Shown here piece after piece: positions 35,883 through 44,263 of a stretch of 64,000 nucleotides of DNA. The position numbers were made by a program, and so were the translations under genes. Numbering within the stretch: the stretch's first letter is position 1; each line of letters begins with the position of its first letter. This DNA comes from Gordonia soli NBRC 108243 (GTDB taxonomy: Bacteria; Actinomycetota; Actinomycetes; Mycobacteriales; Mycobacteriaceae), in assembly GCF_000334455.1 (NCBI RefSeq), contig NZ_BANX01000025.1, forward strand, positions 1 to 64,000. The letters run 5' to 3'. The notes beneath the pieces were generated by a model. That model worked only from the letters and a program-made list of their open reading frames with translations, did not search any database and was not told where the DNA came from.

Positions 35883-37009
35883 GTGACACCACCGCCGTTG
35901 CGCTCGCCGATGTGATCGGCACGCTCGACCAGGTCTACCCACCGGCACTGGCCGAGTCCTGGGACTCCGTGGGCCTGGTCTGCGGGGATCCGGCCGACCC
36001 GGTGACCCGCGCGGTCGTCTGCGTCGATGTCACCGAAGAGGTTGTCGACGCCGCGATCTCCGCCCGCGCGGAACTGGTGGTCGCGCATCACCCGTTGCTC
36101 CTGCGCGGTGTGGACACGGTGGCCGCGTCGACCCCCAAGGGGCACATCCTGCATCGTCTGATCCGCTCTGGTGCAGCGCTGTTCACCGCCCACACCAATG
36201 CCGACAGTGCGCGACCGGGCGTCTCCGACGCGCTCGCCGACCTCCTCGGCATCACCGACACCTCGCCGCTGGCACCCATCCCCGCCGCGCCGATCGACAA
36301 ATGGGTCGTGATGGTGCCGGAGGGCAACGCCGAGCAGGTGAGTGAGGCGATGTTCGCGGCGGGCGCCGGTGCGATCGGGGAGTATCGGGACTGCGCGTGG
36401 TCGGTCGTCGGGACCGGGCAGTTCGAGGCCCTCGATGCCGCGAACCCTGCCATCGGGGAGATCGGGGTGCGCGCTCGCGTGGACGAATCCCGCGTCGAGA
36501 TGGTCGCGGCCCGCCGACTTCGCAGTGCGGTGCTGACCGCACTGCGTGCCGCCCATCCCTACGAGGAGCCGGCGTTCGACGTCCTCGAACTCGCCGACAT
36601 CGCGAGCGACGTGGGTCTCGGCCGGATCGGGACGCTGCACACGCCGACCACGGTCCGTGAGTTCACCGAGCTGGCACAGGAACAGTTGCAGAGCCCCTGG
36701 GGAGTCCGTGCGGCGGGCGACCCGGATCTGCCGATCCGGACCGTCGCGGTGTGCGGCGGCGCAGGCGACTCGCTCATCGATGCCGCCACCGCAGGCGGCG
36801 CCGATCTCTATCTCACCGGCGATCTCCGGCACCACCCGGTCGACGAGAGTCGGCGTGCGGGGGGACCGGTTCTCGTCGACGCCGGACACTGGGCGACCGA
36901 GTTCCCGTGGTGCCGGCAGGCGGCGACCCTGCTGACCGATCACCTGGGTCTGACCGTCGACGTCCATGCTGCGCCGACCGATCCGTTCACCGTCCACGCG
37001 CGTCCATGA
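35879..37009 (+). CDS. Nif3-like dinuclear metal-centre protein
   Basis: Member of the conserved Nif3/YqfO family that forms toroidal hexamers with a dinuclear metal site; the biochemical role is unknown, although some members are annotated GTP cyclohydrolase 1 type 2. Metal ligands lie in VVAHHPLLLRG and AHTNADSA near the N-terminus and LYLTGDLRHHPVDE and DAGHWATE near the C-terminus. 376 residues, including the central PII-like insert. ATGA overlap with cobC. Rv2230c position. Confidence 0.92.
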   Translation: MSDTTAVALADVIGTLDQVYPPALAESWDSVGLVCGDPADPVTRAVVCVDVTEEVVDAAISARAELVVAHHPLLLRGVDTVAASTPKGHILHRLIRSGAALFTAHTNADSARPGVSDALADLLGITDTSPLAPIPAAPIDKWVVMVPEGNAEQVSEAMFAAGAGAIGEYRDCAWSVVGTGQFEALDAANPAIGEIGVRARVDESRVEMVAARRLRSAVLTALRAAHPYEEPAFDVLELADIASDVGLGRIGTLHTPTTVREFTELAQEQLQSPWGVRAAGDPDLPIRTVAVCGGAGDSLIDAATAGGADLYLTGDLRHHPVDESRRAGGPVLVDAGHWATEFPWCRQAATLLTDHLGLTVDVHAAPTDPFTVHARP

Positions 37010-37096
37010 GTCATGCGAGATCGCCGATCAGGCGCGCGCAGGCAGTGGTCGGGTGCCGCGTAGCGTATGGGGGCAATCCGACGAATGGAGCCAGGG

Positions 37097-37834
37097 ATGA
37101 GAGTGGATTCGGGACGGCAGCGCGTGCTGCTGGATCTGGCCGAGGTCGATGCCCAGATCACCCGACTCGATCACAGCCGTACCCATCTGCCCGAAGACGC
37201 CGAGATCGCCGAGATCGACCGCAAGGTCGAGGTTGCCCGAGATGACCTGGTGCGGGCCGAGATCGCTGCCGAGGACCTGGGTCGCGAGTACAAGCGGATC
37301 GAGGGCGAGGTGAACGGGATGAGCTCCCGGGAGGCCCGCGACTCGCAGTTGCTGACCGCCGGTGGCTTGGCCGCCAAAGCGCTGTCGGAGTTGCAACACG
37401 AGCTCACCGGGCTCGCCCGTCGTCGGGGGATCCTCGAGGACGAACTGCTGTCGATCATGGAACAGCAGGAGGCGCTCTCAGGCGAGGAGCAGCGGGCGGC
37501 GGCCACCGTCGACCAACTCGGCACCGACCTCGCGTCGGTCCAGGAGCGGCGGGCCGCTGCGTTGGCGACCCTCGACGAGGACCGCGCAGTCGCCGACACC
37601 CGGCGGGCGAGCATCGTCAGCGAGGTCGACCCGGAACTGCTCGCGATCTATGACCGACAGCGATCGGCAGGCAAGGTCGGTGCCGGGCTCCTGCGTGCGC
37701 GACGGTGTGGCGCGTGCCGGATGGAACTGGACCGTGGCACCATCGCCGGGATCGCGGCGGCGGACCCGTCCGAGGTGATCCGCTGTGAAGAATGCGGTGC
37801 TGTGCTGGTGCGCACCTCGGAGTCGGGTCTGTAG
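37097..37834 (+). CDS. Coiled-coil protein with C-terminal zinc ribbon (Rv2229c-like)
   Basis: About 245 residues. Most of the protein is a heptad-rich coiled coil (residues 5-175, LLDLAEVDAQITRLDHSR onward); the C-terminus has a zinc ribbon CGACRME ... RCEECGAVLVR. Proteins of this family (zf-RING_7/YjbX-like) occur across actinobacteria and are thought to bind nucleic acids or aid protein assembly. ATG 37097 has GGAG six bases upstream; earlier starts add only nine residues. The next gene begins immediately after its stop. Confidence 0.85.
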   Translation: MRVDSGRQRVLLDLAEVDAQITRLDHSRTHLPEDAEIAEIDRKVEVARDDLVRAEIAAEDLGREYKRIEGEVNGMSSREARDSQLLTAGGLAAKALSELQHELTGLARRRGILEDELLSIMEQQEALSGEEQRAAATVDQLGTDLASVQERRAAALATLDEDRAVADTRRASIVSEVDPELLAIYDRQRSAGKVGAGLLRARRCGACRMELDRGTIAGIAAADPSEVIRCEECGAVLVRTSESGL

Positions 37835-38578
37835 ATGGCCGACGCCCCGCGGATCGTGACCGGCGACCGGCCGGCGGCCGGTGCTTCCGATGGTGTCGGG
37901 ACGACCCCGGCTGCGCGCGGGACGACACCGACCTGGCAGGGACAGCGTGCGGCTCCGACCCGCCTGATCCTGGTCCGACACGGTCAGACCCCACTGTCGG
38001 TCGACCGGCGCTACTCCGGTCGGGGCAACCCGGATCTCACCGAGGTCGGGCGTGGACAGGCGGCCGGCGCCGCGCGCCGAGTTCTCGCCGAGATCGGAGC
38101 CGACCGGGACCCGATCTCCGCGATCGTGTCCTCGCCGCTGAGCCGGGCCCGTGCGACAGCCGAGGCGATCGCCCAGCAGATCGACGTCCCCGTCACGGTC
38201 GACGAGGATCTGACCGAGACCGACTTCGGTGCCTGGGAGGGCCTGACCTTCACCGAGGCTGCCGGTCGGGACCCGCAACTGCACCCGCGATGGTTGGCCG
38301 ACATCACGGTGCCCGCGCCGGACGGAGAGAGCTTCGCTGACGTCGGACATCGCGTCGAACGTGTGAAACACAGACTGCTGCGGCAGTATCCGGGCCAGGT
38401 GGTGGTGGTCGTATCGCATGTCACGCCCATCAAACTCTTGCTTCGTGAGGCTCTGCAGTCGGGGCCGGAGATCCTCTTCCGGCTGCATCTGGATCTCGCC
38501 TCGGTCTCGGTGGCGGAGTTCTACCCCGACGGTGGTTCGGTCGTTCGCCTCGTGAACGACACCTCGCACCTGCGCTGA
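37835..38578 (+). CDS. Histidine phosphatase family protein (CobC/GpmB type)
   Basis: Phosphoglycerate-mutase-like phosphatase with the catalytic RHG motif in LILVRHGQTPLS and the second histidine in VVVSHVTPIK; ETDFGAWEGLTF is the alpha-ribazole phosphatase-type motif. In M. tuberculosis the gene here (Rv2228c) encodes an RNase HI domain fused to this phosphatase. Here the RNase HI part is absent; only a 40-residue Ala/Thr/Pro-rich N-terminus remains. The ATG directly follows the stop of the zinc-ribbon gene. It could serve cobalamin synthesis with cobC/cobD. Confidence 0.85.
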   Translation: MADAPRIVTGDRPAAGASDGVGTTPAARGTTPTWQGQRAAPTRLILVRHGQTPLSVDRRYSGRGNPDLTEVGRGQAAGAARRVLAEIGADRDPISAIVSSPLSRARATAEAIAQQIDVPVTVDEDLTETDFGAWEGLTFTEAAGRDPQLHPRWLADITVPAPDGESFADVGHRVERVKHRLLRQYPGQVVVVVSHVTPIKLLLREALQSGPEILFRLHLDLASVSVAEFYPDGGSVVRLVNDTSHLR

Positions 38579-38636
38579 CTAGCCGACCTCGGCGGTCGGC
38601 GGGTGCGCAGCGGCGATCGGCCGTGGGCGTCGATGT

Positions 38637-38667
38637 TTGTCGAAATCCGTCGACCCCCGGCTATCCT
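38637..38667 (+). promoter_or_regulatory. Promoter of the RNase P RNA gene
   Basis: TTGTCG at 38637-38642 and TATCCT at 38662-38667 (19-base spacing) lie seven bases before the first paired base of the RNase P RNA, a good fit to a primary sigma factor promoter. Confidence 0.6.
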
Positions 38668-38673
38668 GATCGA

Positions 38674-39103
<430 letters not shown>

Positions 39104-39111
39104 ACGTCCGA

Positions 39112-40734
39112 TCAGATCTCGGATGGATCCGGGATCTCGTTCCGGCGATAGTTCGGCAATCGAGTCGCCGGGATGATGGCTGTCGCGCTGACACCTGCGA
39201 GGAACAGCAGCCCGAACTGCAGGGTGCGGAGTCGTACGTCTTCGTTGATCTCGACTGCGGCGTCCACCTGTTCCGGGCTGGCGTCGGTGCGCGCGAGTGT
39301 TTCCCGCAGGGCATCGTTGCTGACGAAGTTGACGTTGTCCAGATCGACCTGGTCGATCAGGGAGTCGGGAATGCGAGGATGGGCGGTCACCGCCGACGCG
39401 ACCGTGAACCCCAGGATCGTGACCAGCAGCGCTCCGACGACGGCTGTACCCACCGCCGACGCCAGATTCTGTGTGGTGCCGCGGATCGAGCCGACATCAC
39501 CCGCTGCTCTGGTGGGCGCGGCGGTGACGAGGACGTTGAAGACCAAGGTGACCAGCGCCCCCTGCCCGATGCCGAACACGATGAGTCCCAGGATGGTCGG
39601 CAACGTCTCCCAGTTGTTGTTGACCACATATGCGAGCCAGGTCAAGGCGGTGGTCGTGAGCACGAACGAGAACGTGCCGATGACCCGCGGACTGTATCGC
39701 TTGTAGAACCGGACGACGAGCATCGCGGTGACGAAGACGGTGAGGTTGAACGGCATCATCGCCAGTGCGGTGTCGAAAGCTGTTCGCCCCTGGACGATCT
39801 GCACATAGAGGGGCACGGTGAAGTTCAGCGCCGCCTCGAGAGCCACGACGACGAACATCGCGTACACCGCGGCCCGCTCGCGTGAGCTGCCCAGCACGGT
39901 GAGGTCGACCAGAGGCACCCTGTCCGCGCGAACCCGTTGGCGTGTCCACAGCACGAAGGTCTGCCCGAGAACCAGTCCGGCGAGGATCATGACCGGCGCC
40001 GGCGACACCCCGAGAAGATCGAAGGGGGCTTTCGGATCGGCGAAGAACACGCCCCACGAATTGAGGTTGTTGAACCCCAGGGTGAGCAGGACGATGGCGG
40101 CACCGATGAAAATCGCGGCGACGACATCGATCTCGACGGTCCTGTCACCCCGGTCCGATCGCAACGTGAAGCTGAAGGCGAACACGATCACCGCCAGCGC
40201 CACCACTATCCCGAAGACCGGACGCCACCCGACGAGGGTTCCGAGCGAGCCGCCGAGGAAGAACGCGCTCACCCCCGAGATGGCTCGGGCCGAGCCGAGT
40301 GAGCCGATCGCCGTGGCCTGCTGGTCTCCGTGATAGTTCTCGGCTATCAGCGCGACCAGCGACGGCACGATGACTGCGGCCGACGCACCGGCCAGGGCCT
40401 GCCCGGCGATGGCCCAGCCCACCGAGGGGGAGACGATCATCAGCACGGCGGATGCGCCGAAGCTGATCACGACCGCACGGAAGATGGTCACCCATCCGAC
40501 GCGCCGACCCAGCTTTCCGCCCAGCATCACCAGCGCCGCCACGGCGAGTCCGTACACGACGATCGTGGTCCCCACCGTGGTCGGCGCGACGTCGAAGTCG
40601 TCGACCATGCCGCCGATCGACACGGGCAGAGCGGCGACGTTGAACGACATCAGCACCTGCGCGAAGAACAGACTCACCATCGGCAGCCATGACCGACGTT
40701 CGATGTCGGATGCGGCGGCGCCGATGTTCGTCAC
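39112..40734 (-). CDS. MFS drug-efflux transporter (DHA2-like)
   Basis: Proton-driven exporter of the major facilitator superfamily, 540 residues with about fourteen membrane segments. The motif A-like loop is GGKLGRRVGWVTIF, and motif C GSARAISGVSAFFLGGSLG lies after the fourth segment (LGGSLGTLVGWRPVF). A soluble, acidic segment at about 455-510 lies before the last helix. GTG 40734 has GAGAGG upstream. Ends eight bases past the RNase P RNA, on the opposite strand. Substrate unknown. Confidence 0.86.
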   Translation of the reverse strand: MTNIGAAASDIERRSWLPMVSLFFAQVLMSFNVAALPVSIGGMVDDFDVAPTTVGTTIVVYGLAVAALVMLGGKLGRRVGWVTIFRAVVISFGASAVLMIVSPSVGWAIAGQALAGASAAVIVPSLVALIAENYHGDQQATAIGSLGSARAISGVSAFFLGGSLGTLVGWRPVFGIVVALAVIVFAFSFTLRSDRGDRTVEIDVVAAIFIGAAIVLLTLGFNNLNSWGVFFADPKAPFDLLGVSPAPVMILAGLVLGQTFVLWTRQRVRADRVPLVDLTVLGSSRERAAVYAMFVVVALEAALNFTVPLYVQIVQGRTAFDTALAMMPFNLTVFVTAMLVVRFYKRYSPRVIGTFSFVLTTTALTWLAYVVNNNWETLPTILGLIVFGIGQGALVTLVFNVLVTAAPTRAAGDVGSIRGTTQNLASAVGTAVVGALLVTILGFTVASAVTAHPRIPDSLIDQVDLDNVNFVSNDALRETLARTDASPEQVDAAVEINEDVRLRTLQFGLLFLAGVSATAIIPATRLPNYRRNEIPDPSEI

Positions 40735-41041
40735 GGGTTGGGCCTCTCGTCGTGATGAGCGGTGGTGGCCGGCGCGGCCGCGCCGACCATCGGATTCCTC
40801 GCGGCCGAAACCACATCGCCCGCGCCCGGCGTCGGGTCACGCATCTGCACGGTAGCCCGGTTGTCGGACGCGGCGCGGTTCTTTGCGTCAGTGCATCCAC
40901 CCGCGACATCAGGCGATGGACAGCCGTCACGGCTGTTGCCAGGCGCGTCCGCCCGCCCACACGGTGCGACGGGCGGTGCGCCATGCGCGATCCGTCGACT
41001 CCTCGAGGCGGAATCTCGGCAGACGACCTAGGGTCGAAGTC
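40735..41041. other. 307-base divergent region with palindromes
   Basis: Between the MFS gene and the RNB gene I see no gene. It holds GGCGCGGCCGCGCC (40771-40784), a perfect 14-bp palindrome, and ACAGCCG-TCA-CGGCTGT (40920-40936), a perfect inverted repeat. Both could be operators or hairpins in the shared promoter region. Confidence 0.4.
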
Positions 41042-42469
41042 GTGCAGAGAAAGCTGTCGGCGCCCGCGCTCGACTTCGACGCCATCCGTACCGAACTCGG
41101 GATCGCCGAGGACTACGGTGCCGACGCGCTCGCCGAGGCCGAGCATCCGGTCGATCGCTTCGCCGACGACCGTGCCGACCACACCGACATCCCGCTCGTG
41201 ACCATCGATCCACCCACCTCCATGGATCTCGACCAGGCCGTGCGGATCGATACCGACGGCGACGGTTTCGTCGTCGACTACGCCATCGCCGATGTCGCTG
41301 CCCTCGTGGTACCCGAGGGACCCTTGGACCAGGAGAGCCGTCGCCGGGGCGCGACGATCTACTTCCCGGACCGATCGGTTCCGCTGCATCCACGTGCACT
41401 CTCGGAGGGGGCGGGATCGCTCCTGCCCGAACAGATCCGACCCGCAGTGTTGTGGACCATCCGCGTCTCTGCCGACGGCCTGCCCACCGACGTCCGGGTG
41501 CGTCGTGCGCGGGTACGGTCGGTGGCCCGGCTCGACTACGTCGGTGTCAGTGCGGACGCCGACGCCGGGACGCTGCACCCATCCATCGCGGCACTGCCGG
41601 ACTTCGGGATCCTGCGGGAGCGTGTCGGTCTCGAGCGGGGGGCGGTCGAGCTCGAGCTCCCCGAGCAGGAGGTGGTCCGCGACCGAGATGGGGCATGGAC
41701 GGTCCGTCAGGCGCCGCGTACCCCCGCCGACGCCTGGAACTCCCAGTTGTCGTTGCTGACCGGGATGAGCGCGGGCCAGATCATGGCCGACGCCGGCGTC
41801 GGGGTGCTGCGGACGCTGCCGCCCGCGTCGTCGCAGGCGCTGGCAGACCTGCGAGCGGTGGTCGCGGGGTTGGGCATCACCTGGCCGGCCGAGCAGGGGG
41901 TCGGTGTGTTCCTCGCGGGGCTGCCGCACGATGATCCGACGACGCTGGCGGTGATGTCGGCGGCCGGGGCATTGCTGCGCGGCGCCGACTATCTGGCGCT
42001 CGGTGTCGACGGTCAGCCGATGCCGGACGATCCCGACCGCCTACGACATGCTGCGATCGGCGGCGTGTACGCCCATGTGACCGCTCCGCTGCGACGCCTG
42101 GGTGACCGCTTCGCCACCGAGGTCTGCCTCGCGGTGATCTCGGGTGCAGCGGTGCCGGACTGGGTGACCCGCGCCGTGCCGACGCTGCCCGCGGTGCTGC
42201 GTTCGGCCGACTCCCTCGGCGCCACCGCGGACCGACGCAGCGTCGACCTCGCCGAGTCGGTGATCCTCGCCGATCGCGTCGGGGAGCGGTTCGATGCCGT
42301 CGTGGTCCGTCCGGCCACCGACAAGCGTGATGCGCAGGTATTCCTCGGGGAGCCCGCTGTCATCGCCCCCTGCGCCGGGAACCCTCCCCAGGGTGTCCCG
42401 GTGTCGGTGGTCCTGGAGTCGGTCGACCCCGTCGCGGGCAAGGTCGCTTTCCGGCTCGCCGATTCCTGA
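41042..42469 (+). CDS. RNB-domain ribonuclease (RNase II/R family)
   Basis: Predicted 3'-to-5' exoribonuclease. The RNB domain opens with DIPLVTIDPPTSMDLDQAV, in which the metal-binding aspartates follow the family motif IDPxxxxDxDDA (here DLDQA), and contains DYAIADVAA and the later AHVTAPLRRLGDR. The 475-residue form lacks the cold-shock and S1 domains of RNase R, like several actinobacterial members. GTG 41042 is the likely start though its ribosome site is weak. Last gene before the sterol-type island. Confidence 0.85.
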   Translation: MQRKLSAPALDFDAIRTELGIAEDYGADALAEAEHPVDRFADDRADHTDIPLVTIDPPTSMDLDQAVRIDTDGDGFVVDYAIADVAALVVPEGPLDQESRRRGATIYFPDRSVPLHPRALSEGAGSLLPEQIRPAVLWTIRVSADGLPTDVRVRRARVRSVARLDYVGVSADADAGTLHPSIAALPDFGILRERVGLERGAVELELPEQEVVRDRDGAWTVRQAPRTPADAWNSQLSLLTGMSAGQIMADAGVGVLRTLPPASSQALADLRAVVAGLGITWPAEQGVGVFLAGLPHDDPTTLAVMSAAGALLRGADYLALGVDGQPMPDDPDRLRHAAIGGVYAHVTAPLRRLGDRFATEVCLAVISGAAVPDWVTRAVPTLPAVLRSADSLGATADRRSVDLAESVILADRVGERFDAVVVRPATDKRDAQVFLGEPAVIAPCAGNPPQGVPVSVVLESVDPVAGKVAFRLADS

Positions 42470-42706
42470 CGCGATCGAGGCGCGAGGCGCGCTTGACTCA
42501 TCGGGGTGATGGGGGCGGACGGGACCTACAGCCTGCGACATCCGGCATGCACCGACCACTTGACGCTGACCAGTTGACAACGTCGTTCGAGTCCCTCCAG
42601 GACCCGCACATCTGGGATTCGGCGAAGACGGGCCAGAACTTGCATCGTCAACGTGTGGTCCCTGCCAGTGCTGCAATGGTCACGTTCGCCTGACGTGTCG
42701 AGGCGC

Positions 42707-43315
42707 TCAGTGTGCCCTCACCGCCGGCGCCACCCATCTACGAAGATATGCGCGCAACTGTGCGGCCGTCCGTTCGGGCGAGCCGGGGGCAAGCACGAAC
42801 GATTGGAGGGTGCGGAGTACGTGCTCACCGAGAGCGCTGAGATCGTCATCGCTCCAACCGTGTCGTCGCCAATCCACATCGAAGGTGCGAAGGACGTCCC
42901 GCGCACGTGCGTTGGCCGCATCCGAGGTGATCGCCGAGAAGACGTCTGCGTCCGAATGTCCGAACAGCGCCGTGAATCGCGGACGTGTGGTGAGCTGATC
43001 GACCACGAAGGCGAGCGCTTCGACCACCGCGTCCGCCGGATCATGCAGTCCGGCAACGCAGGTCGTGAGTGCGTCGAGTAGCTGTATGCTCGCGCGATCG
43101 GCCGCATCCTGGAGGAGGGAATCGATGTTGGGGTAGTAGCGGTACAGCGTCTGGCGACTGATCCCCACTGCTCGCGCGACCTGGATCATGCTGAGATCCG
43201 CACCCTCGTCCAGCAGCGCGCCCGTCGTCTCGACTATCTGCCGCCGAGCGTCGTCGTCGTTTGCGGGCAAGGCTCCGGCCCAACCGTGGGTACGCACTGC
43301 GCCCTCCGTCTGCAC
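42707..43315 (-). CDS. TetR-family regulator 1
   Basis: 202-residue repressor-type protein. The N-terminal helix-turn-helix is near residues 25-70 (IVETTGALLDEGADLSMIQVARAVGISRQTLYRYY in two stretches); the C-terminal ligand domain has no recognisable relative. It carries a 17-residue leader before the first helix. Its own promoter has the palindrome ATGGA-TCG-TCCAT, and a similar one lies upstream of the gene at 43592, suggesting it controls itself and the neighbouring island genes. The ligand could be a sterol or CoA thioester; this is inference. Confidence 0.85.
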   Translation of the reverse strand: MQTEGAVRTHGWAGALPANDDDARRQIVETTGALLDEGADLSMIQVARAVGISRQTLYRYYPNIDSLLQDAADRASIQLLDALTTCVAGLHDPADAVVEALAFVVDQLTTRPRFTALFGHSDADVFSAITSDAANARARDVLRTFDVDWRRHGWSDDDLSALGEHVLRTLQSFVLAPGSPERTAAQLRAYLRRWVAPAVRAH

Positions 43316-43321
43316 AACAGT

Positions 43322-43334
43322 ATGGATCGTCCAT
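43322..43334. promoter_or_regulatory. Candidate autoregulatory operator of TetR 1
   Basis: ATGGA-TCG-TCCAT is a perfect inverted repeat seven bases upstream of the TetR 1 start. A close version, ATGGA-TG-TCCAT, occurs at 43651-43662. Confidence 0.5.
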
Positions 43335-43367
43335 GATAGCTGGCGGTACGCCGTAAAGAGCTGGCGC

Positions 43368-43592
43368 TCACGGGTAGTGGCGAGCGTTCACGGTGCAGTG
43401 GTGTTCGATGCGCCACAACACCGGCTCGTCTCCCCTCGCACTCCGCGCAGCTTGGCCGGCAATCGCCGCTGTCCTGGTGTAGAACTCTCGAGGCCGGAGA
43501 CCGAAGGTGGTGAAGATGTCGTCGGCACCGGCGCCACCGAAGGTCATCCATCGCCAGACAAAGTCGATCTTGGCTTGATCATCCTCGGTCAT
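43368..43592 (-). CDS. Small DUF3263-like protein in the sterol-type island
   Basis: A 74-residue protein of unknown function. Its core RWMTFGGAGADDIFTTFGLRPREFYTRT closely resembles the protein encoded at 23138-23395 (same GG-ADDIFT-FG pattern) and has helix-turn-helix character. The ATG at 43592 is supported by a GGGAGGAG site about ten bases upstream. It is 52 bases upstream of TetR 1 in the same direction, so the two may be co-transcribed. Confidence 0.72.
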   Translation of the reverse strand: MTEDDQAKIDFVWRWMTFGGAGADDIFTTFGLRPREFYTRTAAIAGQAARSARGDEPVLWRIEHHCTVNARHYP

Positions 43593-43634
43593 GCGAGATG
43601 ACTCCTCCCTCGGGCGCATGGTGACACCGCGCTC

Positions 43635-43662
43635 ATGGACATTTGGTCGCATGGATGTCCAT
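43635..43662. promoter_or_regulatory. Operator cluster upstream of the 43592 gene
   Basis: ATGGACAT (43635-43642) and ATGTCCAT (43655-43662) form perfect 8-bp arms 12 bases apart; the right half is also part of ATGGA-TG-TCCAT (43651-43662). It lies 43 bases upstream of the start and resembles the site before TetR 1. Confidence 0.5.
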
Positions 43663-43724
43663 CCGTAGTTTGTCTGCGAGGTCGCCCTCGGTTGCTCAGA
43701 TCGCATCGTCAAACAATGCCCTGG

Positions 43725-43757
43725 GTTGACATTAAATGGTCCACTTGTAAAGTCAAC
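43725..43757 (+). promoter_or_regulatory. Promoter with overlapping imperfect palindrome for the P450 operon
   Basis: TTGACA (43726-43731), 16 bases, then TAAAGT (43748-43753) form a strong promoter for the 43844 and P450 genes. The whole 33-base segment from GTTGAC to GTCAAC is an imperfect palindrome (12 of 16 arm positions match), as expected for repressor binding over the promoter. The same TTGACA-N16-TAAAGT arrangement precedes the small-protein operon at 47152-47179. Confidence 0.65.
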
Positions 43758-43843
43758 GCTTGGGGTGTGGTGGTCAGGCCTGAGGGAGGAGTCCTTGATC
43801 GCCGCATCCCCTCGAACGGGTGAACACACGGAGAAGGGGGACG

Positions 43844-44209
43844 ATGTCGACGGATGACGATTCGCAGCCCCATCTCGCGGACGACTATTTGTTGGTGCAC
43901 GGGGTGGCCGATTGGGAATTCTCCTGGGCGGCACTGGTCGAGTGGCTCGACTCGCGAGGGTTCATCGTCCATCCCGCGTTGCTGGGTCGCTGGTCCAACG
44001 GGCTGTCACGGATGACATCTCGCGTGCATCCCGACATCTTGTGGATGCCTCGCGAGAACCGGGTGGTCGCCCCGCACCGGTTCGGAGAGGACCGGCTGCG
44101 TAGCTGCATGTTCGACGGTGTCTCGCGCTACACCGGATCACGGATGGAGGACCACGCCTCCGGCTACCTCGGCCAGTGGTCACGGAGACGCGACCCCGAC
44201 ACGCAATGA
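43844..44209 (+). CDS. Unknown protein upstream of the P450
   Basis: A 121-residue protein I do not recognise. It is rich in Trp, Arg and His (VADWEFSWAALVEWLDSRGF, LGQWSRRRDP) and has no membrane segment or known motif. A GAGAAGGGGGA ribosome site fixes the ATG at 43844. It is the first gene after the island promoter and ends 54 bases before the P450, so they are almost certainly one operon; an accessory role for the P450 (regulation, electron transfer partner, stability) is only a guess. Confidence 0.65.
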   Translation: MSTDDDSQPHLADDYLLVHGVADWEFSWAALVEWLDSRGFIVHPALLGRWSNGLSRMTSRVHPDILWMPRENRVVAPHRFGEDRLRSCMFDGVSRYTGSRMEDHASGYLGQWSRRRDPDTQ

Positions 44210-44263
44210 GTCAACTCCGTGGCGCGACAGCGCCACTGCTCCCCGACTGAAAGGTGCTGGATT

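Noticed and set aside
42493..42693. Small plus-strand frame after the RNB gene
   Set aside because: No ribosome site, no similarity recognised; lies at the island edge and looks non-coding.
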